From an uncultured Clostridia bacterium (GTDB taxonomy: Bacteria; Bacillota; Clostridia; Christensenellales; Borkfalkiaceae): a DNA stretch of 63,986 nt. Positions 1 through 7,334 of the stretch are shown here, in pieces. The notes under the pieces are model-generated. The model was not told the DNA's origin and searched no databases. It worked only from the letters and a program-made list of their open reading frames with translations. Each line of letters opens with the position of its first letter. Within the stretch, counting starts at the first letter, position 1. The DNA lies in contig CALVWQ010000010.1 in the NCBI GenBank assembly GCA_944367535.1, forward strand, positions 1-63,986, given 5' to 3'. A program made the position numbers and the translations under genes.

Positions 1-285
1 TGGCTGGAAAACCTTAATCTGCGCGGCAACTTCAAAACTCAGATAATGGAATATATCGACAAAAAGTATACCGACTTACTGCCGCTCTATCAGCAGATTT
101 ATAATAAAAACGACATGACCTATTGGCAGATTTTAGACAGAAAAGTGACGGAATATGCCGAGGCGAATGGTTTTATATATGTGATTGACGAAGAACCCTT
201 CCTCCGTAATCCCTCCGGTAAGCCGATAATTATAAATTACTTCTACCATTCACAGATAAAGCAGTCTGCAAAGAATAAAATTTGA
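1..285 (+). CDS. C-terminal part of an unidentified protein (possibly SPL-type radical SAM), cut by the window edge
   Basis: The reading frame is open from base 1 and ends at TGA 283-285, so 94 C-terminal residues are visible and the ATG at 46 is internal. The fragment is hydrophilic and helical-looking, with several Trp and Tyr residues, and ends with a basic tail. Its last segments (motifs such as YWQILDRKV and INYFYH) remind me of the C-terminal end of clostridial spore-photolyase-like radical SAM proteins. No catalytic motif lies in the visible part, so this is only an impression. It is the only plus-strand gene at this end and converges on rlmD. Confidence 0.6.
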   Translation, partial: WLENLNLRGNFKTQIMEYIDKKYTDLLPLYQQIYNKNDMTYWQILDRKVTEYAEANGFIYVIDEEPFLRNPSGKPIIINYFYHSQIKQSAKNKI

Positions 286-492
286 TAAAGTATTCTATGG
301 CGGACTTATCGCGTGTGAAAGTATAAGCAATCGTTATTTGTGAGCGGATTGAAAAAAAGAGACATTCGACTCGCATTGACAGACTGCAAACAGAAAACAG
401 ACAACAATGCATTTCTGGGAAATTTTATCTTCTTTTTTGATGAATAAACTTACAAGCATAGCTTTGTTTGTGTTGTTACTTCAACTAAAAAA

Positions 493-511
493 GCGCAAGA
501 TAATCTTGCGC
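493..511 (-). terminator. Rho-independent terminator of rlmD, possibly bidirectional
   Basis: A 9-bp stem (GCGCAAGAT / ATCTTGCGC) with a one-base centre is followed on the minus strand by a run of six T (plus-strand A at 487-492). It sits about 10 bases past the rlmD stop. The plus side is also T-rich, so it may also stop the gene that ends at 285. I see nothing else in 286-492. Confidence 0.85.
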
Positions 512-520
512 CTTTTCTTT

Positions 521-2242
521 TTATATTATTTCAAAATGTGCCAGAGTCTCTTTGATAGCCAAAACCATTTTTTCAGTCGGATGCGATCTCGGACGTTTTA
601 ACTCTTCGACTGCGTTAGGAGCATCATACATTGGCAACCCAAAATTACGCTTGACCTCCGCGATATATGCCGTATGCACTTTGAAACCATACTTTTCTTC
701 GATATACGCTTGAATATCTTTGTAAGTCGTCTTTTTCTTAGGCGCACGCTCTAATGCGCGCTTTTCTATATCTTTAAGAGAAACCTGTCCTTCTTCTTCG
801 CCAAACTCTACGTTTATGCTGATATGTCCGTCAGGTTTTTTGTGGGAAAGAACAACAAGCGTTTCAACGTGCTTTGTTTCCGCAAACATGTCAAAGGGTC
901 GCACCTGTACGATTTCATAGCGCGGCGCATATTCTTTTGCGCGTTTTATAACCCCGTCTTCACAGACAAGGCTCCCGACGAGAAGCCCCACGTCTCTCGC
1001 AAGCGTGGACGGCTTACATGAGACATAAACTATCTTTTCCGCGTCGCTCGCAATCAACGCGTTTATTACCTTTATGTCGCACCCTTTGCGCGGCGGGTCC
1101 AGCACAACGCTTATTTTTTTGCCTTTGTTTTTCTCCCTTTCCACTATCTGCGGCAAAACGTCCTCGCATTTACCGAGAATATTCTCCATTCTGTTTTGAA
1201 GATTATTATTTATCTTGATTTCGTCGGCGAGTTTTACGGCTTCTTCTATAATCTCTATACCTATCGCCTTTTCCGCGTTCGAAGCGATAAGTGCGGTAAG
1301 AAGTCCCGCGCCGCTGTATGCGTCTATAACCGTACTGTCGCGCATATCTCCGAGCGAATTCAACACCGAAGAATAAAGTTTCGAACACACGGAATTATTG
1401 ACCTGCATGAAACTTCTTACTCCGACTCTGTATTTTACACCGAAAAGTTCCGCCTCATAATCGGGTTCGCCACAGATAAGCCGGAATTCTTCGCCGTAAA
1501 TTACATTCGTGTCTGTCGGATTAAAATTGACATACAATGAAAAAGGCGACTTTATCTTTTTTTTCAAAATTTTGACAAATTCTTCCGGACTTTTGAGATT
1601 TCTTTTAAGAGAAACGATTGTGATAATCAGACTACCCTTTACGTCCTTTACCGTAATCTCGCGTATATCGCCGTCGCGTGCAGTTTCATCATAGCCTTTT
1701 AGCCCGAATTCCGACATATATGTTTTAAGCGAATTTATGACGTCAGCCGTCCATTCGGCGTTTATAAAACAATCGTTTATAGGTACAACTCTATGCGAGT
1801 TCTCCGCATAAAACCCGACGACTGTTTCTCCGTTCTGTTCTGCAACGGGCAATTGAAGGTTATTTCTGTATCTGTACTCGTTTTCTCCGCAAACGGCGCT
1901 AAGAACTTTTACGTCGAGGCCAGCGACTTTAAGAAAACAATTCTTAACGTTATTTTCCTTTATTTTTAGTTGTGCGGAGTATTTTACATGTTGAAGCCTG
2001 CATCCACCGCATCTTCCGAAAACAGGACAAGCGGGGCGCACCCTTTCTTCCGCGGGCGTAATTACCTCGATTACTTTGCCATAAACGATTTTATCCTTGA
2101 CTTTCAGAACTCTATATCTTATTTTTTCACCCGTTAACGCAAAAGGGACGAAGGCTGTATAGCCTTCGTCTTTAACAATCCCTTCACCGTCGGCGCCCAC
2201 CGCGACGACGGTTCCCTCTCTTTCATCGTTTTTGAAGAGCAT
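521..2242 (-). CDS. rlmD: 23S rRNA (uracil-5-)-methyltransferase, RlmD/RumA family, with C-terminal extension
   Basis: This is a SAM-dependent RNA uridine-C5 methyltransferase. A TRAM-like N-terminus (about 1-60) is followed by Cys72, Cys78 and Cys81 of the iron-sulfur site. The class I methyltransferase core has VIDAYSGAGLL for SAM binding, LDPPRKG, and the catalytic YVSCKPSTLARD motif. The protein has 573 residues against roughly 450 in the family. The surplus is a C-terminal piece of about 105 residues (about 469-573), Lys- and Glu-rich and helical, that looks like a small helix-turn-helix-type domain. The gene is last in the packed set that starts at the P-loop gene. Its ATG is 1 base from the preceding stop. 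RlmD and TrmA activities cannot be separated by sequence alone. Confidence 0.93.
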   Translation of the reverse strand: MLFKNDEREGTVVAVGADGEGIVKDEGYTAFVPFALTGEKIRYRVLKVKDKIVYGKVIEVITPAEERVRPACPVFGRCGGCRLQHVKYSAQLKIKENNVKNCFLKVAGLDVKVLSAVCGENEYRYRNNLQLPVAEQNGETVVGFYAENSHRVVPINDCFINAEWTADVINSLKTYMSEFGLKGYDETARDGDIREITVKDVKGSLIITIVSLKRNLKSPEEFVKILKKKIKSPFSLYVNFNPTDTNVIYGEEFRLICGEPDYEAELFGVKYRVGVRSFMQVNNSVCSKLYSSVLNSLGDMRDSTVIDAYSGAGLLTALIASNAEKAIGIEIIEEAVKLADEIKINNNLQNRMENILGKCEDVLPQIVEREKNKGKKISVVLDPPRKGCDIKVINALIASDAEKIVYVSCKPSTLARDVGLLVGSLVCEDGVIKRAKEYAPRYEIVQVRPFDMFAETKHVETLVVLSHKKPDGHISINVEFGEEEGQVSLKDIEKRALERAPKKKTTYKDIQAYIEEKYGFKVHTAYIAEVKRNFGLPMYDAPNAVEELKRPRSHPTEKMVLAIKETLAHFEII

Positions 2243-2243
2243 C

Positions 2244-2780
2244 TTATTTCAAAATCCTGCCTAAAAGTTTATCGAGTAAAAATTTAACTACTATAACGTA
2301 CCTGTCGTAAATTATATAAAATACGATTCCCGCAGGCGCAAGAAGATACAAAATATAATCCGCAACCCAATAAGGCAAATCGGAAAAGTTAAGTCCTATC
2401 ACTGCCGTATAATAAAAATACAAACCGTATACCGCCGCAACGCACCAAACCATGCCGATAATATAGCATAAGTATTTATTAAGATTTTTGTCGCGAGTGA
2501 AGTGTCTTACTATAGGATAAAGTCCGAAAAAAGCCGCATAGGTCGGAAACACTATAGAAAAAGTAATTGTCGGCAGCGAACAAAGCAACGCTATCGTTCC
2601 TCCTGCGAGAAACGTCATCACGCAACCTTTATAAGATTTATAATATAGCGGAAGTATGACAAAAACCGAGGACACCGCGAGCATAAACAAATCTATAAAT
2701 TGGATATATGCCCCGAGCGTGAGCGTTATGGCGACAAAACCCGCCGCAATCGCGGATATCGCCAGAACTTTACTTTTCAT
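2244..2780 (-). CDS. Small integral membrane protein of unknown function
   Basis: This 178-residue protein has five or six hydrophobic segments (about 5-24, 28-50, 55-80, 108-130, 140-165) and a basic C-terminus, so it should lie in the cytoplasmic membrane. I do not recognise the family. The start is the ATG at 2780, which overlaps the TAA of the J-like gene (TAATG). A longer frame begins 26 codons upstream but would lie inside the J-like gene. The tight coupling suggests that it is made together with the J-like protein and DUF5685. Confidence 0.75.
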   Translation of the reverse strand: MKSKVLAISAIAAGFVAITLTLGAYIQFIDLFMLAVSSVFVILPLYYKSYKGCVMTFLAGGTIALLCSLPTITFSIVFPTYAAFFGLYPIVRHFTRDKNLNKYLCYIIGMVWCVAAVYGLYFYYTAVIGLNFSDLPYWVADYILYLLAPAGIVFYIIYDRYVIVVKFLLDKLLGRILK

Positions 2781-3403
2781 TATCTGCAACACATGCTGCA
2801 AAGCATATCGAGGCAGCACCAAGTTGCGCAGAACGATAGGCAATCGTTTCCGCCACATGCGCCGCCGCCCATCTGACGTTCGTTATTATACTGACCCTGT
2901 CCGCCCGCCGCATAACCAGCATTACCCGAACGAAACTGATTTTCGTTGAATTCCATTTTCTGTTTCAACTTGGTATACGCTTCCGAATATTTCTCGTTTC
3001 TCGGCTCCATATTCATGGCGATTTCCAGCTGTTTTTTACTGTCATTCATCCAGTTTTTCTTGTAATACAGCACCGATTGCAGATAATGCCATTCAGCCGA
3101 ACGGTCGGAAATATTGTCCAGCGCGGTCTGCGCGTCGGAATATTTACCTTTCTTTATAAGGTTTTCCACCTCCGCAAGACTTTCGGGCTCGCCGCCGGGA
3201 GTATTCGTGCGATTGCGCCGTTCTTCTTTTATTTCGTGATATGCGGTTTCAAGTTTCGTGAGGTTTTTAGCCGCCTGATTGCCTGCCTCCCCTTCATAAA
3301 ACCGCTCCCTCGAATATTTATCTTTAAGCCTTCTGTACGCCGCATCGATTTCCTCATCAGTTGCCGTTTCGGGTAAGCCTAAAATTTTGAAGTATTCCTG
3401 CAT
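2780..3403 (-). CDS. J-domain-like protein without HPD, with helical repeats and a cysteine-rich tail
   Basis: Residues 1-62 follow the J-domain pattern (YFKILGL, then helix II AAYRRLKDKY and helix III ETAYHEIKEE), but the HPD tripeptide that stimulates Hsp70 is replaced by SRE at 31-33. Residues 75-150 look like TPR-type helices (KGKYSDAQTALDNI, EWHYLQSVLYYKK, AMNMEPRNEKY). After a Gly/Asn/Gln linker, the last 25 residues hold eight cysteines (183, 188, 192, 196, 197, 202, 205, 206) among hydrophobic residues. In outline this resembles the eukaryotic cysteine-string J proteins, which are membrane-anchored by lipidation; the comparison is by architecture only. The ATG at 3403 lies inside the DUF5685 gene (25-base overlap), and the stop overlaps the next start. 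Confidence 0.85.
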   Translation of the reverse strand: MQEYFKILGLPETATDEEIDAAYRRLKDKYSRERFYEGEAGNQAAKNLTKLETAYHEIKEERRNRTNTPGGEPESLAEVENLIKKGKYSDAQTALDNISDRSAEWHYLQSVLYYKKNWMNDSKKQLEIAMNMEPRNEKYSEAYTKLKQKMEFNENQFRSGNAGYAAGGQGQYNNERQMGGGACGGNDCLSFCATWCCLDMLCSMCCR

Positions 3404-4245
3404 TTTTTGTTCTCCATTATCGATTTTGTCTGCGCCATAAGTCCGCGCTTTAATATATTATCAGTAAGGTCGTGATTGAATTTATAGTTTATTTTATCGG
3501 CAAGAGCACCCGTTTCGACGAGAATTCCCCCGAACAGCGAGGCGATTTCCGCACCCTTTTCGGAAATAAGTTGTTTTTTGTCCTTTATATCTCTATATCC
3601 GTTCACCAACACGTTGAACGTACCCTCTGCCTTATCCTTATCGAAATCGTCAAGCGCATCGATAAGATAAATCCATTTGCCGAGATTATATGAAAGAGAC
3701 AGCACGGTTTCATCCGCGTGTTCTGGTACGAGTTCGGCTACGATTTCACTCATCATCTTGCCGAACGGGTCGCTCACCGCGTCGACGCTGTCAGCACCCG
3801 ACTTCTCATACTCCAAAAGTTCGGCGTATCTCTCCTTAACTATTCTGTCGAGCGAAGGTTCCGCGTCTTTCGCGCGACTGTAAGCTTTTGAAAAAAACGC
3901 GCGTTTTAACCTGCCTTTTCCGACGTCCATAACGTCATCCGAAAGTTTATAATAAGCGAGAATGACGTTGAGTCGCGCTATCCTGTCGGTCAGAGCGTCT
4001 GGCGCCGCGACGGGACGTTTTCTTATTCTGTGTATTGCGCAATGCTCCTTTTTTATATCGACGTCGAGCCCTGAAACGTTATGCAAAAAAGCCGACAAAA
4101 AAGTGAGGTCGTAATTGAGAAGAAGTCTGGATTTCTGCCCGCACGTCCTGCCGAGCCCTTTACAAAGGCCGCAATACATGGCTTTATAAAGAATCGTGTC
4201 TTTAATATACATGTTCGGCAGGTCGGTTTTTACGTATCCGAACAT
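3379..4245 (-). CDS. DUF5685 family protein
   Basis: This 288-residue soluble protein begins MFGYVKTDLPNMYIKD and has the cysteine motif AMYCGLCKGLGRTCG (Cys25, Cys28, Cys35) and a later EHCAIH. These are features I associate with the DUF5685 family of Clostridia. The rest is mostly helical with conserved acidic pairs such as IDALDDFDKD. The function is unknown; the cysteines could bind metal. I chose the ATG at 4245 because a GGAGAGG ribosome site lies 6-7 bases upstream, and the longer frame would overlap trpS. trpS stops 2 bases before this start, and the J-like gene begins inside its 3' end. Confidence 0.82.
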   Translation of the reverse strand: MFGYVKTDLPNMYIKDTILYKAMYCGLCKGLGRTCGQKSRLLLNYDLTFLSAFLHNVSGLDVDIKKEHCAIHRIRKRPVAAPDALTDRIARLNVILAYYKLSDDVMDVGKGRLKRAFFSKAYSRAKDAEPSLDRIVKERYAELLEYEKSGADSVDAVSDPFGKMMSEIVAELVPEHADETVLSLSYNLGKWIYLIDALDDFDKDKAEGTFNVLVNGYRDIKDKKQLISEKGAEIASLFGGILVETGALADKINYKFNHDLTDNILKRGLMAQTKSIMENKKCRNTSKF

Positions 4246-4246
4246 T

Positions 4247-5251
4247 TCATCCTCTCCTGCGCGGCAATAATCCGACCTTTTTATATACTTTCGCAAGCGT
4301 TTTATACGCGAGTCTTTCGGCGCGTTCCGCACCGTCTTTCAGCACTCCGTCGATATATTCTTTATCGGCAAGTATCCTGTTTTTCTCACAACGTATGGGG
4401 TCCACCACCGCCGCGACAGCCTCGCCTACCGCCGTCTTAAATTCGCCGTAACCTTTGCCGTCAAATTCCTTCTCCGCCTCGCTTAAAGGTTTATCGGTAA
4501 ACGCGCAGTATATGGTGAGAAGATTGGTTATACCCGGCTTGTCCGCCGAAGCGATTATTTTATCGCCGCTGTCGGTAACCGCACGCTTGAATTTACGCAT
4601 TATGGTATCCGTATCGTCGTTCATTGAAATAAAAGCGTTGAGATTTGCATCCGACTTACTCATCTTCCTTTCGGGTTCCGCCAAACTCATTACGCGTGCC
4701 GCCGACTTTCCTATATACCCCTCCGGAATTTTAAAAGTTTCGCCGAAACGGTTATTGAAACGCTCCGCAAGGTCGCGCGCAAGTTCTAAGTGCTGTTTCT
4801 GGTCTGCGCCTATCGGCACGAGCTCCGTCTGATACAGCAAAATATCTGCCGCCATCAGAACGGGATAATCCATCAGCCCCATATTTATATTATCTTCGTG
4901 TTTTGCACTTTTATCCTTGAATTGCGTCATTCTCGAAAGTTCGCCCGGATAACACACAGTATTCAATATCCATGTGAGTTCGGCGTGAGCGGAAACGTGC
5001 GACTGCGCGAAAAGCACCGATTCTTCGGGATTTATTCCGCATGCGAGATATAACGCCGCGAGTTCATAAGTGTTTTTTTTCAGTACCGCGGGGTCCTGAC
5101 GCACAGTCAGAGTATGAAGGTCTGCAAGTGAAAATATACTGCGGTAATCCGATTGCAGTCTGCGGAAATTCTTTAACGCACCGAGATAATTGCCTATCGT
5201 CAATATCCCGCTCGGCTGTATCGCACTGAATAAAACTTTCTTTTCTTCCAT
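4247..5251 (-). CDS. trpS: Tryptophanyl-tRNA synthetase
   Basis: This class I aminoacyl-tRNA synthetase charges tRNA-Trp. With the ATG at 5251 it has 334 residues, the usual bacterial length. It carries the HIGH-like TIGN at 18-21 after FSAIQPSG, and KMSKS at 197-201. IGADQKQHLELARD is a typical active-site helix region. The start was moved 17 codons inward from the longest frame because the family begins close to the FSAIQPSG strand and the upstream residues look non-coding. It follows thrC by 34 bases. There is no room for a T-box leader between them. Confidence 0.97.
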   Translation of the reverse strand: MEEKKVLFSAIQPSGILTIGNYLGALKNFRRLQSDYRSIFSLADLHTLTVRQDPAVLKKNTYELAALYLACGINPEESVLFAQSHVSAHAELTWILNTVCYPGELSRMTQFKDKSAKHEDNINMGLMDYPVLMAADILLYQTELVPIGADQKQHLELARDLAERFNNRFGETFKIPEGYIGKSAARVMSLAEPERKMSKSDANLNAFISMNDDTDTIMRKFKRAVTDSGDKIIASADKPGITNLLTIYCAFTDKPLSEAEKEFDGKGYGEFKTAVGEAVAAVVDPIRCEKNRILADKEYIDGVLKDGAERAERLAYKTLAKVYKKVGLLPRRRG

Positions 5252-5285
5252 AATTATAACTTTTCCGTATTGAACTTTCCTTGAA

Positions 5286-6770
5286 TTATTTCCCTGCGGC
5301 AAATTTTAATACCGCTTCTCTTACTTCTGACGGCTCTATCACTTCCGTAAACCTCTTCTCCTTCTTTTTAAGAGAAGTAATCTGCTGCGGAATGGGGTCG
5401 GCAGACAGCGAATAAAGTTTTTCCGCGCAACAGAATGCGTCCGAGCCCCTCTCTCCGTTCAATGCATAAAGAACGCTTTGCGGGAATTTATACGGGCTCG
5501 CCGTAGACAGAACGACAGTGCACTTGTCATCGCCAGTCGCTTTCTTATAATCAGACGAAACTTTTACCGCCACCGCGGTATGCGGGTCGAGAACGTAACC
5601 GTATTCCTGAAAGAACGACGCAATTGTCGCCGTGCATTCGCTTTCCTTGCAGCACGCGGCGTAAAAATCGTTTTTCAGCATTGCCTTTTCGGGCTCCGAC
5701 ACAGAATATTTTCCGCCTGCACGGAGTTCTGCCATTCTCTTGGCGGTAAGTTCAAAGTTACGCCCCGACACCTCGAAAACAAGGCGTTCCAAATTGCTGG
5801 AAATAAGTATATCCATCGACGGCGACATTGTCTTATAGAACTCACGGTTAGCGTCGTATGTACCCGTGGAGAAAAAATCCGTGAGGACGTTGTTTGAGTT
5901 AGAAGCACATATCAGCTTTCCTATCGGAAGCCCCATTCTTTCGGCATAATATCCGGCGAGAATATTACCGAAATTGCCCGTCGGCACAACAAAGTTTATC
6001 TTTTCTCCGAGTTTTATCTCCCCGCTGGACACGAGGTCGCAATATGCCGAAAAATAATAAACTATCTGCGGCACGAGTCTGCCGAAATTTATGGAATTAG
6101 CACTCGACGTTATTACGCCGGCGGTTTTAAGAATTTCCGCCGTATCCGCGTCCGCAAAAACGTTTTTGACTGCGGTCTGACAATCGTCGAAATTTCCCTT
6201 TACGGCAATAACTTTGACATTATCGCCTTCCTGTGTGGACATTTGCAGTTTCTGCATGTCCGAGACGCCTTCCGAGGGATAAAATACCATTATCTTTATT
6301 CCCTCTTTGTCCCTGAACCCTTCGAGCGCCGCCTTACCTGTGTCGCCGCTGGTTGCAACGAGTATCAATATATCTTCGGTAATTCCGCTTATGTCCGACC
6401 CCCTTCGCAGAAGATACGGCAAAAGCGTGAGCGCCAAGTCCTTGAAAGCAAGCGTCGGTCCGTGAAAGAGTTCCATTATAAAAAAACCGTCGTCGGTCTT
6501 GACTAGCGGCGCGGCATCACCGTCGTCAAAAAGACCGTAAGCCTTGACGCATGCCGATAACAGTTCTTTCTTTTCGTATTCGTCGAGATAACTTCCGATG
6601 ACCAGCGCGGCGCGCTCGGAATAATCCATCTCAATCATATCGGAAAGTTTACCCGTTAAATCGGGGAAAGTTTCGGGAACGAAAAGTCCGCCGTCGTCGG
6701 CAAGCCCTTTCGAAATCGCGCGGGCTGCGTTTTCTGCCACGCTTTTTCCCCTTGTACTTATAAATTGCAT
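5286..6770 (-). CDS. thrC: Threonine synthase
   Basis: This PLP enzyme converts O-phosphohomoserine to threonine. With the ATG at 6770 (GGAG 6-7 bases upstream) it has 494 residues. The N-terminus FISTRG is typical of the longer, class II-like threonine synthases. The PLP lysine is Lys110 in HGPTLAFKD, and VATSGDTGKAAL is the phosphate-binding and catalytic loop. No homoserine kinase or dehydrogenase lies nearby. A strong hairpin lies just upstream of the start, so expression may depend on read-through from the P-loop gene. Confidence 0.97.
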   Translation of the reverse strand: MQFISTRGKSVAENAARAISKGLADDGGLFVPETFPDLTGKLSDMIEMDYSERAALVIGSYLDEYEKKELLSACVKAYGLFDDGDAAPLVKTDDGFFIMELFHGPTLAFKDLALTLLPYLLRRGSDISGITEDILILVATSGDTGKAALEGFRDKEGIKIMVFYPSEGVSDMQKLQMSTQEGDNVKVIAVKGNFDDCQTAVKNVFADADTAEILKTAGVITSSANSINFGRLVPQIVYYFSAYCDLVSSGEIKLGEKINFVVPTGNFGNILAGYYAERMGLPIGKLICASNSNNVLTDFFSTGTYDANREFYKTMSPSMDILISSNLERLVFEVSGRNFELTAKRMAELRAGGKYSVSEPEKAMLKNDFYAACCKESECTATIASFFQEYGYVLDPHTAVAVKVSSDYKKATGDDKCTVVLSTASPYKFPQSVLYALNGERGSDAFCCAEKLYSLSADPIPQQITSLKKKEKRFTEVIEPSEVREAVLKFAAGK

Positions 6771-6787
6771 ATAATCTCCGTAATAAA

Positions 6788-6816
6788 AATAGTCGGGAAA
6801 AATTATCCCGACTATT
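6788..6816 (-). terminator. Terminator-like hairpin directly upstream of thrC
   Basis: A perfect 11-bp inverted repeat (AATAGTCGGGA / TCCCGACTATT) with a 7-base loop is followed on the minus strand by TTTTTATT. It lies after the stop of the P-loop gene and ends only about 17 bases before the thrC ATG. I see no room for a separate promoter after it. It may be a leaky terminator or an attenuator that sets thrC read-through. Confidence 0.75.
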
Positions 6817-6845
6817 ATTTTACTACATTTTACTCGTAAATACAA

Positions 6846-7253
6846 CTATTCTACATACTTTAATACAAAGTCCGGCAAATCTTCTTTCGCCGCACTCACG
6901 GTAAGAACGAATTTTACGCCGTAATCTTTCTCGAGTTTCTCCATCGCCGCAAATATATTACCGAGTTCTTCAAGCGGCTTTCCCGTTATCCTCGCAATCC
7001 CGTCTATAAATATGTATTCGTTATCGCCGCTGGCAGCTACTATTCCTTTAAGAAAACCTCTGAACCCTTCCATTCCTTCCACATCGAAGTCTTCCGTGTT
7101 CAGAAATCTTATCTGATAATTAAGATCGAAAGTATATCTGTTTGTATTGGTTATAAAGACAACGTGCCCCTTTGCATAACCGAGCGCCTGGGTGGCGTTT
7201 TCGATTATTGCCTTGGTTTTGCCCGATCCTTTCGGTCCGTATATAATCTTCAT
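6846..7253 (-). CDS. Small P-loop NTPase of unknown role
   Basis: This 135-residue protein starts directly with a Walker A motif, GPKGSGKT at 6-13, and has a Walker B-like strand IFIDG at 81-85. There is no further domain, so it is a minimal ATP-binding module. I do not recognise a named family, although similar small ATP-binding proteins occur in Clostridia. The start has AGGAGG 9 bases upstream and a good promoter. It heads the run that continues into thrC and trpS. Confidence 0.8.
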   Translation of the reverse strand: MKIIYGPKGSGKTKAIIENATQALGYAKGHVVFITNTNRYTFDLNYQIRFLNTEDFDVEGMEGFRGFLKGIVAASGDNEYIFIDGIARITGKPLEELGNIFAAMEKLEKDYGVKFVLTVSAAKEDLPDFVLKYVE

Positions 7254-7291
7254 GCGACATTTCCTCCTAAGGATTTGTTATTTATACTTAT

Positions 7292-7320
7292 ATTGTATAA
7301 CACTTTTGACAAAATTACAA
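7292..7320 (-). promoter_or_regulatory. Sigma-A-type promoter for the P-loop gene
   Basis: Minus-strand -35 TTGTAA (7320-7315), a 17-base spacer and -10 TACAAT (7297-7292) lie about 40 bases upstream of the ATG at 7253. An AGGAGG ribosome site follows. Confidence 0.65.
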
Positions 7321-7334
7321 TAGTTTTTTTAAAA

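Noticed and set aside
2244-2858. Longer start for the small membrane protein
   Set aside because: The extra 26 residues lie wholly in the J-like gene, and the TAATG-coupled ATG is the natural start.
4247-6845. T-box riboswitch upstream of trpS or thrC
   Set aside because: The gaps are only 34 and 75 bases, with no specifier stem or T-box sequence; the hairpin before thrC is a plain terminator-like stem.
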